64,000 bases of DNA from JAGGTJ01 sp964457545 (GTDB taxonomy: Bacteria > Desulfobacterota > DSM-4660 > Desulfatiglandales > Desulfatiglandaceae). Positions 8,232 through 16,497 of the stretch are shown here, piece after piece; within the stretch, counting starts at the first letter, position 1, and each line of letters begins with the position of its first letter. The stretch spans positions 83,305-147,304 of the forward strand of contig CAYWEN010000007.1 in NCBI GenBank assembly GCA_964457545.1. Reading direction: 5' to 3'. Under the pieces are notes generated by a model. That model did not search any database, was not told the DNA's origin, and was given only the letters and a program-made list of their open reading frames with translations. The position numbers and the translations under genes are program-made.

Positions 8232-9593
8232 ATGAATACCATATGGGAAAATGCAAAGACCAAAATGGAAGGAACACTTCCTCAAAACAGTTTTTCTCTC
8301 TGGATAAAACCTCTAAAGGTAATAGGATATAACAGCAAGACCCTTTCTCTTGGATGTCCTAACAAATTTTCTGCCAACTGGATAACAGAAAACTATCTAA
8401 ATATCATAAGAGAGAGCATATATAGTGTTGCAGGACACTCTGTTGAAATCAAACTGACAACCTACAAGACAAAACAGGATCATTCAACTGTTCCTGACAC
8501 TCCCGATATAAAACAGCTTTCCTTGCCTGATACGGATCAATACACCAACAAAAGACATATAAACACCAGGATGTGTCTCAATAAAAACTTTGTCTTTAAT
8601 CGTTTTGTAGTAGGCCCTTCAAACGAATTTGCCTACTCTGCCTCCAACGCCTTTGCACGAAGCCAGTCATGGGATTACCAGACACTTCTGATGCTGGCTG
8701 ATACAGGTCTTGGTAAAACCCACCTTTCACAGGCAGTTGGACATTCCATTCTGCAACAAAATCCGGAAAGCAAGGTTTTTTATATAACAGCTGAAGACTT
8801 CACAAACGAGATGGTATTATCTTTAAAAACCAACAAGATAGAAGAATTTAAAAACAAATACCGTCATATGTGCGATGTCCTTCTTCTTGAAGAAATCCAG
8901 TTTCTGAGCGGCAAGGAAAAAACCCAGACAGAACTGGGATACACCTTAGATACCCTGATGAATGACAAAAAGAAGATTGTATTTACCAGTTCCTTACCTC
9001 CAAAAGACATCCCCAGAATGTCAAAGGTACTGTCATCACGTCTTACCTCCGGACTGATTACTACTATAGACAGCCCTGACTATCAGACAAGGTATGATAT
9101 TATTGCAAGAAAATCTGCTGAACAGGGCCTGCGGCTTTCTGAAAAGATAATTGCATTCCTTGCAGACTGTCTCAAACAGGATGTACGACAGATAGAAAGT
9201 GTCCTGCATTGCCTTAAGGCAAAATCAGAACTTCTTAACATAAATATAGACATGAGTCTCGTCAAGGATGTGGTTTCCAGCTTTGTATCTGAAAAACCCT
9301 CGATAACCTTGTCATTTATTCAAAATCTTGTTGCAAAATACTTCAAGGTTGAACCGGAGCAAATACAATCCAGATCAAAAAAAAAGATATACGTGTACCC
9401 CCGCAATATTTACATATACCTTGCCCGATGCCATACAAATCACACACTTGAAAACATAGGCAAAACGCTGAACCGCAGTCATTCCGCCGTAATTTATGCA
9501 TCCAACCTTGTTGAACATAAAATGAAAACCGATTCAAAGATAAGGAAAGAAATAAATTTTTTAAGTCAAAAAATAGAGGAAAAAAGGCAATGA
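8232..9593 (+). CDS. dnaA: Divergent chromosomal replication initiator DnaA
   Basis: This AAA+ protein initiates replication by melting oriC. The start at 8232 (MNTIWENAKTKMEG, preceded by GGAGCAAGGT) gives 453 residues, close to the family norm. An N-terminal domain I (LPQNSFSLWIKPLKVI) is followed by the AAA+ domain beginning at NFVFNRFVVGPSNEFAYSA and a C-terminal domain IV. The Walker A motif is ADTGLGKTH at residues 156-164, so the first Gly is Ala. Walker B is DVLLLEEIQF, with Glu220-Glu221 where most DnaA have Asp-Asp. In domain IV the DNA-recognition motif RDH(S/T)TV reads RSHSAV (415-420). Such divergent DnaA proteins are, to my recollection, common in Desulfobacterota. The gene overlaps the next one by ATGA. 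Confidence 0.9.
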   Translation: MNTIWENAKTKMEGTLPQNSFSLWIKPLKVIGYNSKTLSLGCPNKFSANWITENYLNIIRESIYSVAGHSVEIKLTTYKTKQDHSTVPDTPDIKQLSLPDTDQYTNKRHINTRMCLNKNFVFNRFVVGPSNEFAYSASNAFARSQSWDYQTLLMLADTGLGKTHLSQAVGHSILQQNPESKVFYITAEDFTNEMVLSLKTNKIEEFKNKYRHMCDVLLLEEIQFLSGKEKTQTELGYTLDTLMNDKKKIVFTSSLPPKDIPRMSKVLSSRLTSGLITTIDSPDYQTRYDIIARKSAEQGLRLSEKIIAFLADCLKQDVRQIESVLHCLKAKSELLNINIDMSLVKDVVSSFVSEKPSITLSFIQNLVAKYFKVEPEQIQSRSKKKIYVYPRNIYIYLARCHTNHTLENIGKTLNRSHSAVIYASNLVEHKMKTDSKIRKEINFLSQKIEEKRQ

Positions 9594-9853
9594 GTCTTAC
9601 AGAACCAGCACTGCCTAAAAAAAACAAATGGTTATGGATTGTTGCACTGGTATTCTGTCTGTTGGCATCCTATCTTGCCATTATTGCAATAACATCCATT
9701 GTTATAGCTATTAACCATGTTTCGGAATCAGGCTTCTGGGTGCCTCTTGCCTTTGGCATTATTGCATCTATTGTTGTAATCCTGCTGTATTACAGTACTG
9801 TTATAATATGTTTGAGATTAATGAAAAAGGTATCTGCTGAACAACAGTTTTGA
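9590..9853 (+). CDS. Small two-helix membrane protein coupled to dnaA
   Basis: This 87-residue protein is not recognised. Its ATG overlaps the dnaA stop (ATGA), which indicates translational coupling. After a short basic cytoplasmic start (PKKNKW) there are two strongly hydrophobic segments, about residues 15-40 (WIVALVFCLLASYLAIIAIT) and 50-75 (VPLAFGIIASIVVILLYYST), and a short polar tail. It is likely a small inner-membrane protein. Function is unknown; the overlap alone suggests co-expression with DnaA. Confidence 0.65.
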   Translation: MSLTEPALPKKNKWLWIVALVFCLLASYLAIIAITSIVIAINHVSESGFWVPLAFGIIASIVVILLYYSTVIICLRLMKKVSAEQQF

Positions 9854-9878
9854 CAAGTTTCCGGTTACCTGCACTTAT

Positions 9879-9919
9879 TAAGGAACAGATTTTTCTACAA
9901 TGTCTGTTCCTTATCCACA
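9879..9919. terminator. Inverted repeat between convergent genes, abutting a TTATCCACA word
   Basis: TAAGGAACAGA (9879-9889) and TCTGTTCCTTA (9903-9913) form an 11-bp perfect stem around a T-rich loop, located between the convergent genes ending at 9853 and 9895. One arm lies in the 3' end of the minus-strand gene. It could act as a shared terminator. TTATCCACA (9911-9919), the canonical DnaA box, overlaps its right edge. Confidence 0.5.
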
Positions 9920-10089
9920 TCTGCATAAAATGACTTGAGAAAATTTTCATCTTTTGGAGACAGGTTAAACCGGTTAGATGCCTCTTGAATCAGTGTTGTT
10001 ATCTTTTTATGGTTATCCTCCTTGCACATTGAAGAAATCCACTTGACCGCCTTGCGTATCTTTTCTCCCTTCACCTCTATTGTTGCCAT
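9895..10089 (-). CDS. Small conserved-looking hypothetical protein
   Basis: This is a 64-residue soluble protein starting MATIEVKGEKIRKAVKWISS. I chose the ATG at 10089 because AGAGGG lies 7 bp upstream; a longer in-frame start at 10110 has no such site. The protein is mostly helical and charged, and ends with FNLSPKDENFLKSFYADVDKEQTL. It has no cysteine cluster, signal or membrane segment. I believe similar short proteins occur in sulfate reducers, but no function is known to me. It converges with the dnaA-linked membrane protein gene. Confidence 0.6.
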   Translation of the reverse strand: MATIEVKGEKIRKAVKWISSMCKEDNHKKITTLIQEASNRFNLSPKDENFLKSFYADVDKEQTL

Positions 10090-10223
10090 ATCATTGCCCT
10101 CTGTTGTCACTACAGGTTAATAAAAACATAACAGGTATCCTTAAAACAACTCTATCATGACATTGAGGCTTTTCCAATGTCTTATATGCATTAGACAGCT
10201 ACCTTGTCTGAAAGAGAACATCT

Positions 10224-10317
10224 GTATCAGCTCAATAATAAGGGGGATAACAGCAAACGCACCACCGGGGCAGGAGGATTTTTCTTCTGCTCCTGCCCCT
10301 ATTTATTGAGCTATTAC
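10224..10317. repeat. Family-2 foldback repeat, copy 2
   Basis: The left arm GTATCAGCTCAATAATAAGG and right arm CTATTTATTGAGCTATTAC pair with few mismatches. An inner perfect 10-bp stem GGGGCAGGAG (10267-10276) with CTCCTGCCCC (10290-10299) encloses a T-rich loop, so the whole 94-bp unit can fold into one long hairpin. The conserved GGGATAACAGC word follows the left arm. The rest of the 10090-10500 gap shows no gene. Confidence 0.85.
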
Positions 10318-10500
10318 GAACAGCCTTCAAGAACAGGACAGAGATGAAAGCCCTTTACACAGACAAGTCTGAAGTACCGGGCACATCGCCTTCATTATTC
10401 GTTACGGACGGTAAAAAAGGTCCATAAACACCGGTTTGTTTGAAATCAGGGCATGAAAACAAAAATACAAGGCAAAATGAATACCTGCATAATGTACAAA

Positions 10501-11532
10501 CTAACTCGCATAGCCATTTGGATTCCGCTTCTGCCACCGCCATGTGTCCTCACACATCTCCCTTAACCCCTTTTCTGCCTTCCAACCCAAAAACTGTTCT
10601 GCCCGTGACGGGTCTGAATAACACGAGGCAATATCTCCAGGACGCCGGGAAGCAAATCTGTAAGGAACGGCTTGACCGCTTGTTTCCTCAAAGGCCTTTA
10701 CCATCTCAAGCACACTGTAACCTTTGCCCGTACCCAGATTAATCTCAAAGCAATCCGGCTTTTCAAGCCGTTCAAGGGCCTTTAAGTGTCCTTTGGCAAG
10801 ATCTACTACATGGATGTAGTCTCTAACACCTGTACCATCAGGAGTTGGATAATCATTCCCCCAGATATTAAGACAGTCACGACGTCCAGAGGCAACCTGG
10901 CTGATAAATGGCATAAGATTGTTTGGAATATCCCGGGGATCTTCTCCAATCAGTCCGCTTTTGTGTGCGCCTACCGGGTTAAAATAACGCAGGATTGCTA
11001 TACGCCATTCGGGTTGGGCCCTGTACAGATCACGTAGCATATCTTCAATAACAAGCTTTGTTCGGCCATAGGGATTGGTTGATGACAGGGGGTGGTCTTC
11101 TGTCAGGGGCAGCCACTGGGGTTCACCATACACAGTGGCAGATGAACTGAAAACAATTCTGTTGACACCACAGGCATTCATGGCCTCTAACAGCCGCAAA
11201 CAACCGACTACATTGTTATCATAGTATTCCAGGGGCTTTTCTACTGATTCTCCTACCGCTTTAAGACCTGCAAAATGAATTACCGCATGACATCTGCTGT
11301 CTGCAATGGCCAACTCCAAAGCAGGCCTGTTGCGAATATCACCCTTTACAAAGACCAACTCCTTGCCCGTGATACGTTCTATCCGGCGTAAGGCCTCGGG
11401 ATGACTGTTGCTCATGTTATCAAACACAACAACCCTGTACCCGGCATCAAGCAGTTCAACACAGGTATGGGAACCTATATATCCTGCTCCTCCTGTAACA
11501 AAAACCGTCAATATCTTATGAGAATCAACCAT
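10501..11532 (-). CDS. galE: UDP-glucose 4-epimerase
   Basis: This short-chain dehydrogenase/reductase family enzyme interconverts UDP-glucose and UDP-galactose using tightly bound NAD, feeding surface polysaccharide synthesis. The NAD-binding motif TGGAGYIGSHTCVELL is at the N-terminus. The catalytic Ser region is VFSSSATVYG and the YGRTK motif supplies Tyr and Lys. NPVGAHKSGLIGEDP and GTGVRDYIHVVDLAKGH are GalE-specific. I set the start at 11532 (MVDSHKIL), which has GGAG 6 bp upstream; an in-frame longer start at 11556 exists. It is apparently monocistronic. Confidence 0.95.
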   Translation of the reverse strand: MVDSHKILTVFVTGGAGYIGSHTCVELLDAGYRVVVFDNMSNSHPEALRRIERITGKELVFVKGDIRNRPALELAIADSRCHAVIHFAGLKAVGESVEKPLEYYDNNVVGCLRLLEAMNACGVNRIVFSSSATVYGEPQWLPLTEDHPLSSTNPYGRTKLVIEDMLRDLYRAQPEWRIAILRYFNPVGAHKSGLIGEDPRDIPNNLMPFISQVASGRRDCLNIWGNDYPTPDGTGVRDYIHVVDLAKGHLKALERLEKPDCFEINLGTGKGYSVLEMVKAFEETSGQAVPYRFASRRPGDIASCYSDPSRAEQFLGWKAEKGLREMCEDTWRWQKRNPNGYAS

Positions 11533-11660
11533 CAATATCTCCATCCTTTTATCCATACTTCAGGTTTTCCTGATCCGATAGACATACAGCGCTATTATAA
11601 AAGATGACATTTTTTAAAGACTCATGTTGGATCGTGTCCTGTCCCGGAACAGGGAAGATA

Positions 11661-11710
11661 AAAACCCGAACAGCACAGCCCTGCTGTTTTTGAGAAGCAC
11701 AATTCGGGTT
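11661..11710 (-). terminator. Rho-independent terminator after yggS
   Basis: Read on the minus strand, AACCCGAA just after the yggS stop pairs with TTCGGGTT, with an inner ACAGCA/TGCTGT stem, and a run of T follows. The arms are at 11703-11710 and 11663-11670 on the plus-strand map. Confidence 0.8.
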
Positions 11711-12387
11711 TACCCGAACGTTCTTGCAGGTTTCTGATTTCGTTCCCCAAATATTTTTGTGCCTATTCTTACAAGATTTGCTCCCTCTTCAATAGCCACA
11801 GCGTATGAATCGGACATACCCATGGACAGATAAGTCATCTGTACGTTAGGGATATCAAGGGCTTTTATCTCTTCAAACAGTTCCCTGGTGCATCTAAAAT
11901 ACGGTCTAAGATATTCAGCATCAGCCGAAAACGGTCCCATGGTCATAAGGCCTTCAACAGAAACATGATCAAAAGAGGATATATCTTTAATAAAGGCCAC
12001 CGCATCTTCAGGCATTACACCCGTCTTCTGTGTCTCTTTTGCACTGTTGATTTCCACAAGAACAGACATGGATCGGCCTGCACTTTTACAGGCATTGTTA
12101 ATAGCCTTGACAAGCTTGATAGAATCTACGGTTTCTATCATATCAAATATGAGCACAGCCTTTTTTGCCTTGTTGGACTGCAAATGACCTATCATATGCC
12201 ATTTTGCCCTGTGCCCCACCACCTTAAATGCGACTTCTGCCTCCTGCACATAGTTCTCTCCTATAATTTCAATACCTGCTTCCACCGCCTCCAATACCTC
12301 TTCAGGGGTCCTTGTTTTTGCTGCTGCTACAAGTTTAACATCATCAGGAAGCTCCTTTAATATCTTCGTTACATTTTCCTTTATCAT
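11710..12387 (-). CDS. yggS: YggS family PLP-homeostasis protein
   Basis: This is a single-domain, fold-type III PLP-binding protein (YggS/PLPBP) that buffers pyridoxal phosphate rather than catalysing a known reaction. KLVAAAKTRTPEEVLEAVEAG carries the PLP lysine, and IIGENYVQEAE plus WHMIGHLQSNKAK are family signatures. GLMTMGPF, LSMGMSDSYAVAIEEGANLVRIGTKIFG close the barrel. The ATG at 12387 has a GGAG site 9 bp upstream; a TTG at 12405 is an alternative. At 225 residues it is of normal length. A strong terminator follows immediately. Confidence 0.93.
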   Translation of the reverse strand: MIKENVTKILKELPDDVKLVAAAKTRTPEEVLEAVEAGIEIIGENYVQEAEVAFKVVGHRAKWHMIGHLQSNKAKKAVLIFDMIETVDSIKLVKAINNACKSAGRSMSVLVEINSAKETQKTGVMPEDAVAFIKDISSFDHVSVEGLMTMGPFSADAEYLRPYFRCTRELFEEIKALDIPNVQMTYLSMGMSDSYAVAIEEGANLVRIGTKIFGERNQKPARTFG

Positions 12388-12550
12388 CTCCTTTTCTCCG
12401 CACAATCAAACAGGAACATAATGGTAATCAGTTGTCGCATATGTTATGTTTATATCCATAAAAAAACACAGCATGCAACAGCCCTTAGTTTATTGTTTAC
12501 AGTTTTATTATAACCATATGAGTATTATAACACTACAAGGAGGGATTCAA

Positions 12551-12985
12551 ATGTCGGATAACACAAAAAAATACAAAGACAAGACATTGCCCGAAACATG
12601 GGAGCCCATTTCATCTGTTGTTGATGCATTAAAACAGACAGCAAAAAATGGAAATATTTCATGCCGCATGGCAACAAAAATCGCAGCAGATCTCAATATA
12701 AATCCAATAGAGGTAGGACGTACAACAGACTTTCTCGGTATTAACATCGTAAAGTGCCAGTTAGGTCTGTTTGGTTACAAACCTGAAAAAAAAATAATAA
12801 CACCAGCACAATCAATATCAGCAGAACTTGAAAGTGCAATTATCGATGCCTCAACCAACGGACGGCTTACATGCAAGGCAGCCTGGGATATCGCATTCCG
12901 GTTAAGAATCAGCAAGATGGATGTGTCTTCTGCCTGTGAAACCATGGGCATAAAAATCAAGAAATGCCAGCTGGGTGCCTTTTAA
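12551..12985 (+). CDS. Unrecognised protein with two tandem copies of a CQLG(L/A)F-ending domain
   Basis: I do not recognise this 144-residue protein. The start at 12551 follows a strong AAGGAGGG site; the longer open frame back to 12446 is not used. Two halves align: residues about 20-68 (ISCRMATKIAADLNINPIEVG...GINIVKCQLGLF) and about 95-144 (LTCKAAWDIAFRLRISKMDVS...GIKIKKCQLGAF). Each half looks like a three-helix, helix-turn-helix-like unit ending in a Cys-Gln-Leu-Gly motif, which suggests internal duplication. No signal or membrane segment is seen. Its 3' end overlaps the 3' end of mfd on the other strand by 29 bp. Confidence 0.75.
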   Translation: MSDNTKKYKDKTLPETWEPISSVVDALKQTAKNGNISCRMATKIAADLNINPIEVGRTTDFLGINIVKCQLGLFGYKPEKKIITPAQSISAELESAIIDASTNGRLTCKAAWDIAFRLRISKMDVSSACETMGIKIKKCQLGAF

Positions 12986-15900
12986 GCGATTGTATCGTTT
13001 CCACTTCCCTGTAAATCTTATCAAGGTCTTCTGAAATCTGTCCCGTACGAATACTTAACTTGTTATCTGATATCATACGATATTTGTCAGGTCGTCTATT
13101 AATCAGATCCACAATATGTTCAGGGTTTACATCATGATTATCTGCAAAGGTAACAGAAACAGTCTTGGGACCAATATCCAGTTTTGTTATATAGAGCTGT
13201 TTCAGCAGAATCCTGATAGACATAAGCCCAAAGAGATTTTCAACCTCTTTGGGCGGAGTTCCAAAACGATCTTTTATTTCCTCTTCCATAGCAACAAGTT
13301 CGCTTGCTTCAACAAGAGAGGATAATCTCCTGTACAGATTCAACCTTACATCAGTATCAATAATATAATCTCCCGGCAGATAGGCAGGAATATCTATATT
13401 TATTTCAGGGTTAATATCATCATGCCATTCCTCTCCCTTGAGTTCCGCCACTGTACGTTCCACAAGCTTAAGATACAGTTCATAGCCTATACTGGAGATA
13501 TGGCCGGACTGCGAAAAGCCAAGGATATTACCTCCTCCACGAATCTTCAGATCATGCATTGCAAGATGAAGACCCGCTCCAAGATGAGAAAAATCCATTA
13601 ACGCCCTCAGCCTCTTTTCTGCATCCTTTGTAAGTTTTGTTCCATCGGAAACAAGGAGATAGGCATAGGATTTTTTGTCTGACCTGCCAACACGCCCGCG
13701 CAGTTGATATATCTGTGCCAGGCCAAGCTGCTCTGCCTGATCAATTATAATGGTATTTGCAGACGGAATATCAAGACCTGATTCTATAATAGATGTGCAA
13801 ACCAGAACATCAGTTTTCCCGTCAAGAAAATCCAGCATTGTTCTTTCCAGATCCTTTTTCTTCATCTGGCCATGTGCTATGGCTATTCTTGCCTCAGGTG
13901 CAATCTGTCTTAATCTCGATGTTACAACATCCAAATCATATACTCTGTTATGAACAAAAAACACCTGGCCTGACCGTGCCAGTTCATTGCTAATCGCCTT
14001 ACGGATAAGATCTGTATCATATTTTGACAGAACAGTCTGAATTGACAGCCTGTCTGCAGGCGGTGTTTCAATCACACTAAGATCACATACCCCCATCAGG
14101 GAAAGATGAAGTGTCCTTGGTATGGGTGTAGCAGTAATGGCTAGGACATCAACTGTTGCCCGGTATTTTTTCAGAAGTTCCTTCTGTTTGACCCCGAATC
14201 TCTGCTCTTCATCAATTATCAAAAGCCCCATATCCGCAAATTTAACATCTTTTTGCAGCAACCTGTGCGTTCCTATTACAATGTCTACCTTTCCGGATCT
14301 GAGGTTCGCAAGAAGTTCTGACTGCTGTTTTCTGGTCTTAAACCGGCTTAACACACCAATACGGACACCAAAAGGATCCATTCGTTTCTTAAAAGTCTGA
14401 AAGTGCTGTTCAGCAAGTACCGTTGTTGGAACAACAACGCCGACCTGCTTGCCGTCAGACACGGCCTTGAATGCAGCCCTTAGCGCCACTTCGGTCTTAC
14501 CGAAACCTACATCCCCGCATATAAGCCTGTCCATAGGCCTTTCAGAGGTCATATCATCAAGGACAGCTTCAATTGCCCTGTTCTGGTCTTCGGTTTCTTC
14601 ATGCTCAAAGGTAGCCTCAAATTCCCTGAAGTAATGATCCGGAGGTGAGAAGGCATAGCCTTTCTTGTAACTGCGAAGTGCATAAATCTCAACAAGCTGT
14701 TTGGCAACACGCGTAACTGCCTTTTTTGCCTTCTGCTTTACTACATGCCAGGAATGCCCGCCCAACTGGTCAAGTGCAGGTTCCCTGTCGTCTGCCCCGG
14801 CATATTTCTGCAAAATGCTGACCCTGTCGGCCGGTATATAAAGCTTGGCATTGTCTGCATAGTGTATCAGAACAAATTCATTGACCCTGTTGTTCATTTC
14901 TATCTTAACAAGGCCATGATACTGCCCTATACCATGATCCTCGTGAACAACAAAATCACCTGACTTTAACTGACTGAAACTCGACCAGGCAAGGGGCTTC
15001 TGATCTGCCTTTGCCTTGCGTCCTGCATAGGCCCTTTTTACACCAAATATCTCATCTTCACTGATTACAAAAAGCCCTATCTCTTCATAGATAAAACCTT
15101 TGGCCAGATTGCCAATACATATATACAAACCCGGATCTTCAGGAATCTCGGACCATGATGATACGATCTGTTTTACCTGGAATTTCTTATAGGTAAACAG
15201 AATCTCCTGTAACCTTGCTGCCTGTTTTTCCGTACGACACACAAGCACTATCTGTGCTCGCATATCAATCCACCGGGAAATTTTCTCCACAAGGGGTGCA
15301 AGGGAAAATTTTTTCTTGTCAGAGAGACGCAGCTGGATATTGTCCTCCAGCTCAAACCGGCCTGTTACGTGAACAGTGACACCCTGTCCGGTTTCCGTAT
15401 CCAGACCAAGGGTATCAAGATACAACCGCTGGTATTGTCCCATTGCCCCGGCAATATCTTCATACGGTACCAGCAGACCTTCAGTATTCGGAAAAGGCAC
15501 CGCCTGCAATGATGCCTCCCTGCAATACTTGTCTGTCTCTGCCATATATTTTTTTTGAGTTTTTTCAAATATCCTGGGTGCTGAATGATACCTTACAAGG
15601 GTAAGCAGACAGTTATCAGGCACATAATCAAACAGGACATCGGGGTGTTCAAAAAAATGGTTTAACCACGCCTCCTGACCCGGAAATCTCCATGTTTCCT
15701 TATCCTGCACAGGAAGCCTGCCCATTAATCTGGCCCGTTTTATATTTGCATCATCAGTTATAATTTCCAGGGCAGGAAGTAAAATCGCATTTTTAAAATG
15801 TTGAACAGATCTCTGGCTGACAGGGTCAAAACTTCTGATAGATTCAAGACGGTCTCCCCAAAACTCCAGCCTTATGGGCATAAAATAAAAAGGTGAAAAG

Positions 15901-16457
15901 ATATCAATAATACCGCCACGAATAGAGTAATCTCCCCAATATTCTACAAGCGATACCCTCTGGTAACCACCAATCTCAAGTTTCCTTAACAAGGAATCCC
16001 TGTCTATCTCTTCTTCTGTTTCTATGTATTCAGCAAAATTAACAAGGGCCTGTTTAGGCATAATCCTGAAAAACAGGTTATCAAGGGAGGTAACCACCAC
16101 AGGGTTTTTGTTGGATACAAGGGCATAAAGCGCCTGAATACGTTTGGCAATGACCTCCCTGTTGGGGCTCAGTCCGGTTAAAGGCGACACATTGTAGGCT
16201 GGGAACTCAAAAATACGCATACCTTCTGTTGATTCAGATCCATTCAAACGCGACATAAAAAAGCGGAGTTCTTTTACAAGTCGTAATGCATCTCTTTTAT
16301 CCGGAAGCACAATAAGGGAAGGCCTGTCAAAATCCATCAAAAAACATGAAAGGAAACAGGACAATGCCGTTCCACTCAGCCCTGTTACAGCAATTTGCTG
16401 TTCGCCCTTTTGAACCGCCTTTTTTAATTCTGATAAGGATTTGTTATTTCTTATCAT
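12957..16457 (-). CDS. mfd: Transcription-repair coupling factor Mfd
   Basis: Mfd is a DNA translocase that removes RNA polymerase stalled at lesions and recruits UvrA. The 1166 residues match the family. The N-terminal UvrB-like region (YNVSPLTGLSPNREVIAKRI...) precedes the RNA polymerase-interacting domain (GDFVVHEDHGIGQYHGLVKIE), then a RecG-like helicase core with GDVGFGKTEVALRAAF (Walker A), IIDEEQRFGVKQKE (DEEQ box), AITATPIPRTLH and QLRGRVGRSDKKSYAYLL. The C-terminal TRCF domain (DIPAYLPGDYIIDTDVRLNLYRRL) is complete. It shares a convergent 29-bp overlap with the upstream-numbered gene. Confidence 0.97.
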   Translation of the reverse strand: MIRNNKSLSELKKAVQKGEQQIAVTGLSGTALSCFLSCFLMDFDRPSLIVLPDKRDALRLVKELRFFMSRLNGSESTEGMRIFEFPAYNVSPLTGLSPNREVIAKRIQALYALVSNKNPVVVTSLDNLFFRIMPKQALVNFAEYIETEEEIDRDSLLRKLEIGGYQRVSLVEYWGDYSIRGGIIDIFSPFYFMPIRLEFWGDRLESIRSFDPVSQRSVQHFKNAILLPALEIITDDANIKRARLMGRLPVQDKETWRFPGQEAWLNHFFEHPDVLFDYVPDNCLLTLVRYHSAPRIFEKTQKKYMAETDKYCREASLQAVPFPNTEGLLVPYEDIAGAMGQYQRLYLDTLGLDTETGQGVTVHVTGRFELEDNIQLRLSDKKKFSLAPLVEKISRWIDMRAQIVLVCRTEKQAARLQEILFTYKKFQVKQIVSSWSEIPEDPGLYICIGNLAKGFIYEEIGLFVISEDEIFGVKRAYAGRKAKADQKPLAWSSFSQLKSGDFVVHEDHGIGQYHGLVKIEMNNRVNEFVLIHYADNAKLYIPADRVSILQKYAGADDREPALDQLGGHSWHVVKQKAKKAVTRVAKQLVEIYALRSYKKGYAFSPPDHYFREFEATFEHEETEDQNRAIEAVLDDMTSERPMDRLICGDVGFGKTEVALRAAFKAVSDGKQVGVVVPTTVLAEQHFQTFKKRMDPFGVRIGVLSRFKTRKQQSELLANLRSGKVDIVIGTHRLLQKDVKFADMGLLIIDEEQRFGVKQKELLKKYRATVDVLAITATPIPRTLHLSLMGVCDLSVIETPPADRLSIQTVLSKYDTDLIRKAISNELARSGQVFFVHNRVYDLDVVTSRLRQIAPEARIAIAHGQMKKKDLERTMLDFLDGKTDVLVCTSIIESGLDIPSANTIIIDQAEQLGLAQIYQLRGRVGRSDKKSYAYLLVSDGTKLTKDAEKRLRALMDFSHLGAGLHLAMHDLKIRGGGNILGFSQSGHISSIGYELYLKLVERTVAELKGEEWHDDINPEINIDIPAYLPGDYIIDTDVRLNLYRRLSSLVEASELVAMEEEIKDRFGTPPKEVENLFGLMSIRILLKQLYITKLDIGPKTVSVTFADNHDVNPEHIVDLINRRPDKYRMISDNKLSIRTGQISEDLDKIYREVETIQSLKRHPAGIS

Positions 16458-16497
16458 TTAAGCTCTTACTTGGTATGGTCAGGTTCGTGAATAAAAA

